Numbered from the stretch's first letter, positions 1 through 7,386 are shown. The stretch is DNA of 12,243 bases from an uncultured Oscillospiraceae bacterium (GCA_910577415.1 CAJTLK010000053.1:1-12243); one strand, 5' to 3'. Notes: a model not told the origin generated them from the sequence alone. Program-made: numbers and translations.

Positions 1-1
1 T

Positions 2-394
2 GTGTACACCAAGATCAACACGCCGGACAATAAGGTGGTCTACGTTCCCAACGGAGATATTTCCGCCAAGACCATCATCAACTATACCGCCGAGCCGAAG
101 CGCCGGGTGGAGCTGAAGTTCAGCGTGTCCTACGACGCGTCGGTGGAAACGGTAAAAGCGGCGATCAGCAAGGCTGTGGAGGAGCACCCTCTGGTGCTCC
201 AAGACGAGGAGCAACTGGTCCGGGTGGACAGCTATGGCGACAGCTCTATCCAATATCTGATGCGCTGCTGGTGTGCCACCGGGGATTACTGGACGGTGTA
301 TTTTGATCTCAACGAGGCTGTCAAGACCGAACTGGACAGGGCTGGGGCGGAGATGAGCTATCCCCACGTCAACGTCCACATGATGGAGAAATAA
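2..394 (+). CDS. MscS-family mechanosensitive channel, C-terminal part (5' end outside window)
   Basis: This is the C-terminal part of a small-conductance mechanosensitive ion channel, a membrane channel that opens under hypo-osmotic stress to release solutes. The frame is open to the left edge, so the GTG at position 2 is probably internal. The segment TPDNKVVYVPNGDIS followed by TIINYT is the hallmark of the MscS beta domain just after the pore helix. The rest (about 100 residues, including RRVELKFSVSYDAS and a C-terminal NVHMMEK) fits the cytoplasmic alpha/beta vestibule domain. The transmembrane helices would lie upstream of the window. The gene ends with TAA just before a strong terminator and converges on the minus-strand gene at 463-924. 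The family call is firm; the subfamily cannot be fixed without the N-terminus. Confidence 0.9.
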   Translation: MYTKINTPDNKVVYVPNGDISAKTIINYTAEPKRRVELKFSVSYDASVETVKAAISKAVEEHPLVLQDEEQLVRVDSYGDSSIQYLMRCWCATGDYWTVYFDLNEAVKTELDRAGAEMSYPHVNVHMMEK

Positions 395-399
395 AAAAG

Positions 400-436
400 C
401 GGCCCCGGTCATCCTGGAGGATGCCGGGGCCGTTTC
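400..436 (+). terminator. Shared (bidirectional) intrinsic terminator between convergent genes
   Basis: Nine bases at 400-408 (cggccccgg) pair perfectly with 424-432. After a small internal mismatch, ATCC (411-414) pairs with GGAT (419-422) around a TGGA loop. The plus strand continues with TTT; on the minus strand the stem is followed by GCTTTTTTAT, the stronger T-tract. It can therefore stop the MscS gene from the left and the minus-strand gene from the right. Confidence 0.85.
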
Positions 437-462
437 CTATTGGTCATGCCGCAACGCGGGGC

Positions 463-924
463 TTAGCTGGGCATAACGAGGCTGTGAAGAAAGTCCTTAC
501 CTACGATCTCTCCGCCAATGACGGTATTGCGTCGCATGAGCAGATGGGCGGAGACCCCGGTCTCGCCGCCGGGGTAGTTGAGTACCTCGTAGGTGTACCG
601 CTTGATCCGCTTTCCGGCGTGGTCGGCGAGGTCAAAGCCCATCTCCGCCTGGAGGGCCAAATATTTTGTATATTCCTCTCCAAATTCCTCTGGGAGGACC
701 AGCTCCTCGGTGAGGGTGGCTTCAGGGGAGACCTGCCAGCCCCATTCCTGGAGGTAGGCTGCCCGGTCATCCGCCGTTTTGATCCCCTTGGGGCTGACCG
801 CCGCCGCGGCCTGGGCCTGCCGGGCGCCAAAAAGCACTGCCGCCGCCGAGGCGCACACCACCACCGCCACCGCCGCGGTCAGCGCGATTTTTTTTACATT
901 GACTCTTGCCGTCAAAATGAACAT
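463..924 (-). CDS. Membrane-anchored or secreted DUF4830-like protein
   Basis: I prefer the ATG at 922-924 (153 aa), because AAAAGGGGCGG lies about ten bases upstream of it. Longer in-frame starts at 954 and 978 have no good ribosome site. Residues 11-34 form one hydrophobic helix (KKIALTAAVAVVVCASAAAV) followed by an Ala-rich stretch with AQA, which would be a signal peptide or membrane anchor. The exported part carries WGWQVSPEAT, LPEEFGEEYTKY, GFDLADHAGKRIKRYTYEVLNYPG and a C-terminal VIGGEI. From memory this pattern matches DUF4830, a clostridial family of unknown function. I can assign no enzymatic motif. It ends against the shared terminator and is divergent from the pseudouridine synthase gene. 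A possible promoter lies at 1004-1031 on the same strand. Confidence 0.75.
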   Translation of the reverse strand: MFILTARVNVKKIALTAAVAVVVCASAAAVLFGARQAQAAAAVSPKGIKTADDRAAYLQEWGWQVSPEATLTEELVLPEEFGEEYTKYLALQAEMGFDLADHAGKRIKRYTYEVLNYPGGETGVSAHLLMRRNTVIGGEIVGKDFLHSLVMPS

Positions 925-982
925 ATCCACCGCCCCTTTTCGTCTTTGCTTCATTTCTATGGTAAAAGGGCTTGTCATATGA

Positions 983-1009
983 TAAAATAGTTGCGAAGCG
1001 ACTATTTTA
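983..1009. promoter_or_regulatory. 27-nt near-perfect palindrome in a divergent intergenic region (operator or hairpin)
   Basis: TAAAATAGTTGC (983-994) and GCGACTATTTTA (998-1009) are inverted repeats with one G/T wobble, separated by GAA. There is no T-tract long enough for an ordinary terminator, and the arms are AT-rich in a GC-rich region. The right arm coincides with the -10 of a candidate minus-strand promoter, and the whole site sits between two divergent genes. A repressor operator or a 5' transcript hairpin are both possible. A weak plus-strand promoter for the pseudouridine synthase (TTGCGA 991-996, 19-nt spacer, TACAAT 1016-1021) would overlap the same palindrome. Confidence 0.55.
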
Positions 1010-1031
1010 TTTCGTTACAATAGGTCGTCAA
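1004..1031 (-). promoter_or_regulatory. Candidate sigma-A promoter for the DUF4830-like gene
   Basis: On the minus strand, TTGACG (1031-1026) is followed by a 16-nt spacer and TAAAAT (1009-1004). Each hexamer is one base off consensus. The predicted start of transcription, near 997, falls in the centre of the palindrome at 983-1009. Confidence 0.5.
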
Positions 1032-1082
1032 CTGGAGTAAATACGCGTTAAGCCCGTTGGGAGCCGGAGAGGAGGGGAGAGG

Positions 1083-1796
1083 GTGGAGCGCCTGGATAAG
1101 ATATTGGCCAATACTGGCCGCTGGTCCAGAAAAGAGGCGGCGGAGCTTATCAAAGCAGGCCGGGTGACAGTGGACGGTCTTCCCGCTCTCCGCCGGGAGG
1201 ACAAGTACCCAGAGACCGCTCAGTTCCGGGTGGACGGGGAAGCCGTCTCCGGGGAACGGCTTGTCTATCTCATGCTGAACAAGCCTGCGGGTCTGGTCTC
1301 CGCCACAGACGATCTGCGGGAGAAGACGGTGCTTTCCCTGCTGCCGGAGCACCTGCGCCGGGTGGGACTGTTTCCGGCTGGGCGGCTGGACAAGGACACC
1401 GTAGGACTGCTTTTACTGACCAATGACGGAGAACTGTCCCACGCCCTGCTTTCCCCGGCCCGCCATGTGGACAAGACCTATCTGGTGCGGGTGGACGGCG
1501 TTCTGGACGAGGCTGACGAGGACGCGTTCCGGGAGGGAATGGAGCTTCGGGATGGGTTGCACTGTCTCCCGGCAGAGCTGGAGCGGCGTGGTCCGGGCGA
1601 GGCGTTGGTGACGCTCCGTGAGGGGAAATACCACCAGGTCAAGCGGATGTGCGCAGCTCGGGGAAAGCCGGTGACATTTTTGAAGCGGCAGAGCTTTGGC
1701 CCGCTGACGCTGGATGAGGGACTGGCTCCCGGTCAGTGGAGGCCCCTGACGGAAGAGGAGGAGGCCGCTCTCCGGCGCGCGGCGGGGCGGGTATAA
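1083..1796 (+). CDS. rsuA: RsuA-type 16S rRNA pseudouridine synthase
   Basis: This protein converts a uridine of ribosomal RNA to pseudouridine; RsuA itself modifies 16S U516. The start is GTG, directly behind a GAGGAGGGG ribosome site. The 237 residues are normal for the family. An S4 RNA-binding domain occupies about residues 1-50 (RLDKILANTG, then AAELIKAGRVTVDG). The catalytic domain starts with LMLNKPAGLVSA (63-74). The catalytic aspartate is D103 in GRLDKDTVGLLLLTNDG. KTYLVRVDG (131-139) and EGKYHQVKRM follow. The KYHQVKRM form resembles RsuA, whereas RluB proteins usually have NREVRR there, so I favour the 16S enzyme; RluB/RluE remain alternatives. It stands alone between a divergent gene and the promoter of the next unit. 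Confidence 0.88.
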   Translation: MERLDKILANTGRWSRKEAAELIKAGRVTVDGLPALRREDKYPETAQFRVDGEAVSGERLVYLMLNKPAGLVSATDDLREKTVLSLLPEHLRRVGLFPAGRLDKDTVGLLLLTNDGELSHALLSPARHVDKTYLVRVDGVLDEADEDAFREGMELRDGLHCLPAELERRGPGEALVTLREGKYHQVKRMCAARGKPVTFLKRQSFGPLTLDEGLAPGQWRPLTEEEEAALRRAAGRV

Positions 1797-1848
1797 AGAG
1801 TTTTTCGGTGGGTTTCGGCATTTTCCACAAAAAACTTGTGATTTCCTA

Positions 1849-1877
1849 TTGAAATGGACAGAAAAAACCGATATAAT
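1849..1877 (+). promoter_or_regulatory. Sigma-A promoter of the pucR-like/ftsEX unit
   Basis: TTGAAA (1849-1854), a 17-nt spacer and TATAAT (1872-1877) make a near-consensus promoter. Transcription should start near 1884, giving a leader of about 50 nt before the ATG at 1934, with GGGGAGGG as ribosome site. A short inverted repeat (CACAA/TTGTG, 1826-1840) just upstream could be an operator half-site pair, but that is weak. Confidence 0.85.
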
Positions 1878-1933
1878 AAAAACGCTACTTAATATGGATA
1901 GATTCGTGGGTAATTAACGGGGAGGGCAGTCAG

Positions 1934-3025
1934 ATGTCCAATCGAATTTTTCAAAGCGCTGTGCTGCAAATGAAAGAGGGTACTGATCGTGTTCTTGGCG
2001 TCATTGACGCCGAGGGTTCTGTTATTGCTTGTACCGAGCCGGTACTGATGGGAGAACGCTGGGGCGACGTGGTGGAAGTGGTCAACGGCGCCGAGAATGG
2101 TGTTATCCATACCGGAGGGCGCACCTTCAAGGCCCTGGCAAGCTGGGGAGCGCAGTTTGACTACGCCTGCTTTGTGGATGGTGAGGACGAGGCGGCCCGA
2201 AGCCTGTGTACCATTGCCACCGTGGCTCTCAACGGCGCCAAGCAGAATTATGAGGAAAAGCATGATAAGAGTACCTTTGTGAAAAACATTATCTCCGACA
2301 ATATTTTGCTGGGGGATATTTATGTCCGGGCCAAGGAGCTGCACTTTGTCAGCGAGGCCCCACGCAAGGTCTTTCTGGTGCGCCAGCCGGAGCCTGCCAC
2401 CCCGGCCATGATCGATGCTATCCAGGCCATGTTCCCCGACAAGCAGACCGACTTTGTCCTCTCCATCAGCGAGACCGACGTGGCTGTGGTCAAGCAGCTC
2501 TCCGAGGCCGGGGAGGGCAAGCGCCTGGATAAGGTGGCCCGGCAGATCGAAGAGGGCCTTGCCAAGGAGCTGGATCTGAAGGTGGTCGTAGGTATCGGCA
2601 CCGTGGTCAACAACATCCGGGATCTGGCCCGCTCCTATAAGGAGGCTCAGCTTGCCATCGAGGTGGGCAAGGTCTTCGACACCGAGCGCAGCATCATCAA
2701 CTACGATAACCTGGGCATTGGGCGGCTGATCTATCAGCTTCCCACCACCCTGTGCCAGATGTTCCTCCAGGAGGTCTTCAAGAAGAACCCCATCGACGCG
2801 CTGGACCAGGAGACCCTCTTCACCATCAACAAGTTTTTTGAAAATAACCTGAACGTGTCCGAGACCGCCCGGAAGCTTTTTGTTCACCGCAACACTCTGG
2901 TCTACCGGCTGGAGAAGATCAAAAAGCTTACCGACCTGGACCTGCGGGAGTTTGACGACGCCATTACCTTCAAGGTGGCGCTGATGGTCAAGAAGTATCT
3001 GGTCTCCCGGGGGATCGACAACTGA
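1934..3025 (+). CDS. PucR/CdaR-type helix-turn-helix transcriptional regulator
   Basis: This 363-residue protein has the layout of the PucR/CdaR regulators. Residues 1-110 look like a sensory domain, with an N-terminal piece resembling the sugar-diacid recognition domain (LGVIDAEGSVIACTE). Residues 135-255 form a degenerate GGDEF-like fold (VVVGIGTVVNNIRDLARSYKEA). Residues 296-355 carry the C-terminal helix-turn-helix (FFENNLNVSETARKLFVHRNTLVYRLEKI, a PucR C-terminal signature). The inducer is unknown, and no carbohydrate or purine gene is nearby. The ATG follows GGGGAGGG and a near-consensus promoter. It lies 132 nt before ftsE on the same strand, with a long hairpin between, so it may regulate or merely precede the division genes. 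The family is clear, the role is not. Confidence 0.82.
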   Translation: MSNRIFQSAVLQMKEGTDRVLGVIDAEGSVIACTEPVLMGERWGDVVEVVNGAENGVIHTGGRTFKALASWGAQFDYACFVDGEDEAARSLCTIATVALNGAKQNYEEKHDKSTFVKNIISDNILLGDIYVRAKELHFVSEAPRKVFLVRQPEPATPAMIDAIQAMFPDKQTDFVLSISETDVAVVKQLSEAGEGKRLDKVARQIEEGLAKELDLKVVVGIGTVVNNIRDLARSYKEAQLAIEVGKVFDTERSIINYDNLGIGRLIYQLPTTLCQMFLQEVFKKNPIDALDQETLFTINKFFENNLNVSETARKLFVHRNTLVYRLEKIKKLTDLDLREFDDAITFKVALMVKKYLVSRGIDN

Positions 3026-3044
3026 GCGAAGAAATCAAAATAAG

Positions 3045-3105
3045 AGAAAGCGATTGACGATCGAACTTGGGTCATAGGCCCGTGTCTGATTGTCAATCGT
3101 TTTCT
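3045..3105 (+). terminator. Long imperfect hairpin between pucR-like gene and ftsE (terminator or attenuator)
   Basis: Bases 3045-3066 pair with 3084-3105 over 22 positions, with three G-U wobbles and one mismatch, around a 17-nt loop. The outer part is AGAAAGCGATTGAC against GTCAATCGTTTTCT, so an A-rich left arm faces a T-rich right arm, as in intrinsic terminators. The T-run is inside the stem, and no clear sigma-A promoter separates it from ftsE. It may therefore be a leaky terminator or attenuator rather than a full stop. Confidence 0.6.
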
Positions 3106-3157
3106 AAGACGCGTCATCAGCCCGCGGGGTCTGTGCGGGTGAAGAAGGAGCAGAACG

Positions 3158-3862
3158 ATGATCCGTTTTCTGGACGTTCAAAAAAGCTACAGCAGCGAGC
3201 ACGGGAAAGAAGACCGGGCGCTGAAGGGGATCACCCTGAACATTGAGGACGGGGAATTTGTCTTCCTGGTAGGCCCTTCCGGCTCGGGCAAGTCCACCAT
3301 CATCAAGCTCATCACTGGCGAGATCACGGCCACCGATGGCCGTATCATGGTCAACGGCTACAATATGATGAATATCCGCCCCCGGCAGCTTCCCGCCATG
3401 CGCCGTACCTTGGGGGTTATCTTTCAGGATTTCCGGCTCATCGACAAAAAGACCGTGTGGGAGAACCTGGCCTTTGCCATGCGGGCGGTGGGGGCCACCC
3501 CACGGGAGATCAGCCGTAGGATCCCCTATGTGCTGGACCTGGTGGGGCTTTACCGTAAGGAGGACCGTTATCCCGACGAGCTTTCCGGCGGCGAGCAGCA
3601 GCGGGTGGCCATTGCCCGGGCGCTGGTGAACAACCCGGAGATGATCATTGCCGACGAGCCCACGGGCAACCTGGACCCCCAAATGTCCACAGAGATCATG
3701 ATGCTTTTGGAGAAGATCAATGAGTTGGGCACCACCATGCTGGTGGTCACCCATGAAAAGGAGCTGGTGAACCGGGTGTCCAAGCGGGTCATCGCCATTG
3801 AAAAGGGCCGGCTCATCAGCGACGAGACAGGTGGGTACTATAAGAATGAAGAGATCATATAA
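3158..3862 (+). CDS. ftsE: Cell-division ABC transporter ATPase FtsE
   Basis: FtsE is the cytoplasmic ATPase of the FtsEX complex, which uses ATP to drive a conformational change that activates a peptidoglycan hydrolase outside the membrane. The 234 residues contain a complete ATPase core: Walker A GPSGSGKS (39-46), Q-loop Gln90 in VIFQDFRLI, signature LSGGEQQ (142-148), Walker B MIIADE with catalytic E167, D-loop NLD and switch His199. The stretch FQDFRLIDKKTVWEN is characteristic of FtsE rather than LolD or MacB. ATG 3158 is preceded by AAGGAG. The last 17 bases overlap ftsX, which suggests translational coupling and balanced production of both subunits. Confidence 0.96.
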   Translation: MIRFLDVQKSYSSEHGKEDRALKGITLNIEDGEFVFLVGPSGSGKSTIIKLITGEITATDGRIMVNGYNMMNIRPRQLPAMRRTLGVIFQDFRLIDKKTVWENLAFAMRAVGATPREISRRIPYVLDLVGLYRKEDRYPDELSGGEQQRVAIARALVNNPEMIIADEPTGNLDPQMSTEIMMLLEKINELGTTMLVVTHEKELVNRVSKRVIAIEKGRLISDETGGYYKNEEII

Positions 3863-4745
3863 TTTAGGCTACTACATATCCGAGGGCTTCCACTCCATCT
3901 TTACCCACGGCCTCATGTCCTTCGCCGCGGTATTTATGATCGTATCCTGTCTGCTCATTATGGGTTCATTTTCCCTGGTGGCCCTGAACCTGGAGCGGGA
4001 GCTGGGCAAGCTGGAGCGGGAGAACCAGTTCCTGGCCTTTGTGGACGACAGTTACTCCCGGGAACAGGCCATGGCCCTGATCGGGGAGATCCGGGCTGTG
4101 CCCAACGTGTCCTCGGTGACCTTCATTACCCGGGAGGAGGCCAAGGAGGCCAACGACAAAAAGTACGCCGAGGAGGACCACGGAGACCTTTTTGCCGACC
4201 TGCCCGCCGAGGTCTTTCGGGACCGCTATGCCATCCATATGACGGATATCAGTCTTCTTACCGAGACGGTGAATACGGTGGAGTCCATCCCCGGTATTGA
4301 CGGGCACAAGGCGGCCACTGAGATATCCGAGGGGCTGGTGTTCATCCGCAATGTGGCTACCGGCATCGCCGTCATCCTGACCGCGCTGCTGCTTATTATT
4401 TCAGTCTTTATTATCTACAACACCATCCGTCTGGGCACCTTCACCCGCCGGGAGGAGGTGGCCATCATGAAAATGGTGGGGGCCACCAACGGCTTTGTAC
4501 GGGGACCATTTATTGTGGAGGGTATGCTTCTGGGGCTGGCGGGCGGCGTGATCGCCTTCCTTTGCCAGTGGGGTATTTACCAGCTCATTGCCGACGCGGT
4601 GAACTCCGGCGGGGCCATTGAGCTTTTGACCATCATTCCCTTTGGTGAGATCGCCACCAAGGTGCTGGGCATTTTTGCCGCCGTGGGACTGGTGGTGGGC
4701 ACCGGGGGATCGGCCATGGCCATCCACAAGTTCCTGCGCGTGTAA
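3846..4745 (+). CDS. ftsX: Cell-division ABC transporter membrane subunit FtsX
   Basis: FtsX is the membrane half of FtsEX; its external loop binds the hydrolase or hydrolase activator. I start at ATG 3846 (MKRSYNLGYY, 299 aa), the usual FtsX N-terminus; an in-frame start at 3798 would only add non-conserved residues inside ftsE. The order is a short cytoplasmic tail, helix 1 (about 22-46), a large extracytoplasmic domain (47-168), helix 2 (168-194), a cytoplasmic coupling segment RREEVAIMKMVGATNGFVRGP (about 201-221), helix 3 (about 224-248) and helix 4 (about 270-293). That is the standard four-helix topology. It overlaps ftsE by 17 nt. The M23 gene begins 43 nt downstream, so this is one transcription unit. 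Confidence 0.95.
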   Translation: MKRSYNLGYYISEGFHSIFTHGLMSFAAVFMIVSCLLIMGSFSLVALNLERELGKLERENQFLAFVDDSYSREQAMALIGEIRAVPNVSSVTFITREEAKEANDKKYAEEDHGDLFADLPAEVFRDRYAIHMTDISLLTETVNTVESIPGIDGHKAATEISEGLVFIRNVATGIAVILTALLLIISVFIIYNTIRLGTFTRREEVAIMKMVGATNGFVRGPFIVEGMLLGLAGGVIAFLCQWGIYQLIADAVNSGGAIELLTIIPFGEIATKVLGIFAAVGLVVGTGGSAMAIHKFLRV

Positions 4746-4788
4746 GAGCGTTTGCCTTTGCAAGCGAAGCGATACAAGGAGAGTTACT

Positions 4789-6051
4789 ATGCCGAAGCAG
4801 ACAGCGCAAAAAGCGAAAAAGAAGAAGATCGACTGGCGGCGGGTGCTGGTCATCCTGTTGGCCGCATCCATGCTCATTGCCCTTATCCTTCCCCTGCTGG
4901 GGAGCTTATCCGGCCACGCCGCTACCCAGGGGGAGCTGAAGGATCAAATTTCCGGGCTTAAGGATACCGCTGCCGCGGCCAAGCAGCGCAAGCAGGAACT
5001 GGCCAACCAGCTGGCCGCCATCAACAGCGATAAGGCCAAGGCTCTGGAGCGTAAGAACCTGATGGACCAGCAGCTCTATGCTATCGACGACCAGATCGCC
5101 AACACCCAGAGCCAGATCGAGGCTTACAATACCCTCATTGCCGGTCAGGAGGAGGTCCTGGCCGTCGCCCAGGCCAAGGAGAACTCGGCCTATGAGCGCT
5201 TCTGCAGCCGGGCCAGGGCCATGGAGGAGGCGGGGGAGATATCCTACCTGTCTGTGGTCTTTCAGGCCGACAGCTTTACCGACCTGCTGGACCGGCTGGC
5301 CATGGTGGACGAGATCGTAGCCTACGACAACGCCGTGGTGGAAAACCTGGTCGCCGCCCGGGAAGAGGTGGAGGGCGTTCTGGCCGAGCTTCACGAGTAT
5401 AAAGAGGGGCTTGAGGAGCAGAAGGCTGTTTTGGATGACCAACGGGCGGAACAGGCTGTGAAGGCCACCGAGGCCCAGGCCCTCTTTGATGAACTGAAGG
5501 GAAAAGCCGATGCGGTGGAAGCCTTGGAAAAGGCTGAACGGGAGGAGGAAGCCAGGATCGCCAGGGAGATCGACAAAAAGCAAAAGCAGCTGGATGATCT
5601 GATCCTTCAGGAGAAGATCAAGCTTAATCTGGGCACCGGCTATGCCTATCCCCTGCCGGCAGCCAACCGTACCATTACCTCAAAATTTGGCTACCGCCGC
5701 TGTCCCTTCCATGGCCCGGAGAGCCATACCGGCCTGGATATTGCGGCCCCTGCCAAGACCCCCATTGGGGCCATCCAGGGGGGCGTGGTGGTGACCTCCT
5801 CCTATGCCCCCAGCTCCTACGGCAACTATGTGGTCCTCAGCCACGGCAGTGGAGCTACCACCCTCTACGCCCATATGTCCTCCCGGGCGGTGAAGGTGGG
5901 GGACGTGGTGAGCCAGGGTCAGACCATCGGCTATGTGGGTACCACCGGCTCCTCCAACGGTAACCACCTCCACATCGAGTGGAAGATCAACGGCGTTCGA
6001 CAGGACCCCATGGGGATGTTTCCCAATATCCCCTTCATCGACCATAGCTGA
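4789..6051 (+). CDS. Coiled-coil M23 peptidase, EnvC/PcsB/CwlO-like partner of FtsEX
   Basis: This is a secreted or membrane-anchored murein hydrolase, or hydrolase activator. ATG 4789 is preceded by AAGGAGAG; the frame is open further upstream, but that part only overlaps ftsX. The 420 residues start with a Lys-rich tail (8-13) and a hydrophobic helix (18-40) ending near GHAA, a signal peptide or anchor. Residues 47-275 are charged heptad-like coiled coil, with SYLSVVFQADSFTDLLDRL (152-170), which resembles the EnvC/PcsB regulatory region. The LytM/M23 domain covers about 283-410. It keeps all zinc and catalytic residues: H313 and D317 in HTGLD, H362 in YAHM, and H393/H395 in NHLHIEW. It is therefore likely active, unlike E. 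coli EnvC, whose site is degenerate. Position after ftsEX supports a role as their extracellular effector. Confidence 0.9.
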   Translation: MPKQTAQKAKKKKIDWRRVLVILLAASMLIALILPLLGSLSGHAATQGELKDQISGLKDTAAAAKQRKQELANQLAAINSDKAKALERKNLMDQQLYAIDDQIANTQSQIEAYNTLIAGQEEVLAVAQAKENSAYERFCSRARAMEEAGEISYLSVVFQADSFTDLLDRLAMVDEIVAYDNAVVENLVAAREEVEGVLAELHEYKEGLEEQKAVLDDQRAEQAVKATEAQALFDELKGKADAVEALEKAEREEEARIAREIDKKQKQLDDLILQEKIKLNLGTGYAYPLPAANRTITSKFGYRRCPFHGPESHTGLDIAAPAKTPIGAIQGGVVVTSSYAPSSYGNYVVLSHGSGATTLYAHMSSRAVKVGDVVSQGQTIGYVGTTGSSNGNHLHIEWKINGVRQDPMGMFPNIPFIDHS

Positions 6052-6105
6052 GCGGTGAAGGCGCTCCTTGTTGAAGAGGAGCAAATAAATACACAGGCGC
6101 AGAAT

Positions 6106-6149
6106 GGGCGGGCGGAGGCAGCTTCTCCGCCCGTCCACTTTTTGCTTTT
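6106..6149 (+). terminator. Intrinsic terminator (possibly partial) after the M23 gene
   Basis: GGGCGGGCGGAG (6106-6117) pairs with CTCCGCCCGTCC (6125-6136), one G-U wobble, around a 7-nt loop, followed by ACTTTTTGCTTTT. This is a strong stem with a T-tract. No convincing promoter is visible between it and the S41 gene at 6190, so the protease may depend on read-through or on a promoter I cannot see. Confidence 0.8.
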
Positions 6150-6189
6150 GGATATCTCTTCCGCCCCCGGTAAAGAAAGGAAGACCTCT

Positions 6190-7344
6190 ATGAAACAGCG
6201 ACGCTTTACCTTTATCCATATGCTTACCGCCGTGCTGGCTGGAATTTTAGCCACACTGCTGGTGCTGTGGCTGTTGCTGGGCAGCCAAAGCGTCTCCCTT
6301 CTGACGGCCTGGGGGGCGGTGCGGACCCGGTTCGTGGGGGAGTATGACCCGGATACGGCCATGGACAGCGCGCTGAGGGGTATGGTGGCCGGACTGGGGG
6401 ATCGATGGAGCTATTACCTGAACGCCGAGGAGAGCGCCTATCAGAGAGAGCGGGAGGACAACCGCTATGTGGGGATCGGCGTCACCGCGGGGAAGGAGGA
6501 CGAGAGGGGACTGTTCCTCTTGCAGGTGTACTCCGGCGGCCCGGCGGAAGAGGCGGGGCTGAAGGTGGGAGAAGTCATCACCGCCGTGGACGGCGTCTCC
6601 GCCGCGGGGGAGACAGGGCAGGAAAGCGCCCTGGAGGCCATCAAGGGCGAGGAGGGCACCGAGGTCACCCTCACTGTAATGGACGCCGCCGGGAGGTTCC
6701 GGGAGGTGCAGGTCACCCGCCGGGCCATCCAGGGGCAGCTGGTGCGCTATGAGCTGCTGGATACCGACGTGGGCTATGTGGCCGTTTCCAACTTCTATAC
6801 CGACTGCGCCCAGCAATTCCGCTCTGCCGTGGACGACCTGGTGGAGCAGGGAGCCGTCGGCCTTGTCTTCGACATGCGCAACAACGGCGGCGGTTACGTC
6901 CATGAGCTGACCGATATGCTGGACTACCTGCTGCCTGAGGGTCCCATCTTCCGCTCCCAGGATGTGATGGGACTGGAAGAAGTGATCCAATCTGATGAGA
7001 ATTATGTAAACCTTCCCATGGCGACCCTGGTCAATCGGGATACATACTCCGCTGCCGAGATCTTTGCCGCCCAGCTTCAGGAGTCGGCTGGGGCGGCCAT
7101 TGTGGGGGAGGAGACTTCGGGAAAGGGATATTCCCAGCAGCCGGTCTATCTGCCCAACGGCGGGGAACTTCATCTCTCTACCGGCAAGTACACCACCGGA
7201 GCGGGGGTCTCCCTGGTGGGGACCGGGGTGAGTCTGGACGCGCGGGTGGAGCTGACGGAGGAGGAGAGCCTGGCCCTGTGGACGGGACAGCTGGGGCATG
7301 AGGAGGACGCCCAGCTGCAAAAGGCTCTGGAATTATTGAAATAA
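6190..7344 (+). CDS. S41 family carboxy-terminal processing protease with PDZ domain (CtpA/CtpB-like)
   Basis: This is a Ser/Lys-dyad protease of the tail-specific type, which cleaves membrane or envelope proteins outside the cytoplasmic membrane. ATG 6190 follows GAAAGGAAG and gives 384 residues, usual for the family. Helix 9-32 is a signal anchor. A leader region with AMDSALRGMVAGLGDRWSYYL (58-77) precedes a PDZ domain (about 93-177, YVGIGVTAG to GLKVGEVITAVDGVS). The catalytic Ser287 sits in TYSAAEIFA and Lys312 in TSGKG, exactly 25 residues apart as in Prc. FDMRNNGGG (228-235) is the typical strand before it. In Bacillus the ctpB gene also lies beside ftsEX and acts in sporulation signalling; this could be the same, but a general CtpA role is equally possible. 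Confidence 0.92.
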   Translation: MKQRRFTFIHMLTAVLAGILATLLVLWLLLGSQSVSLLTAWGAVRTRFVGEYDPDTAMDSALRGMVAGLGDRWSYYLNAEESAYQREREDNRYVGIGVTAGKEDERGLFLLQVYSGGPAEEAGLKVGEVITAVDGVSAAGETGQESALEAIKGEEGTEVTLTVMDAAGRFREVQVTRRAIQGQLVRYELLDTDVGYVAVSNFYTDCAQQFRSAVDDLVEQGAVGLVFDMRNNGGGYVHELTDMLDYLLPEGPIFRSQDVMGLEEVIQSDENYVNLPMATLVNRDTYSAAEIFAAQLQESAGAAIVGEETSGKGYSQQPVYLPNGGELHLSTGKYTTGAGVSLVGTGVSLDARVELTEEESLALWTGQLGHEEDAQLQKALELLK

Positions 7345-7386
7345 ATGAGACGGCTCCCGCATACCCTCGTCCCAGGAGGTGAGGGC

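Noticed and set aside
421..990. Long plus-strand open frame (189 aa) opposite the DUF4830-like gene
   Set aside because: It begins inside the shared terminator, is rich in Arg, Gly and His as expected for an antisense shadow, and the minus-strand frame has a signal sequence, a ribosome site and family motifs.
1889..2887. Minus-strand open frame of 332 aa opposite the regulator gene
   Set aside because: Low-complexity His/Gly/Leu composition typical of the reverse of a GC-rich gene, no ribosome site, and the plus frame has clear PucR domains.
6067..6087. Hairpin GCTCCT/AGGAGC after the M23 gene as a second terminator
   Set aside because: The stem is only about 6 bp and is followed by AAATAAAT, with no T-tract.
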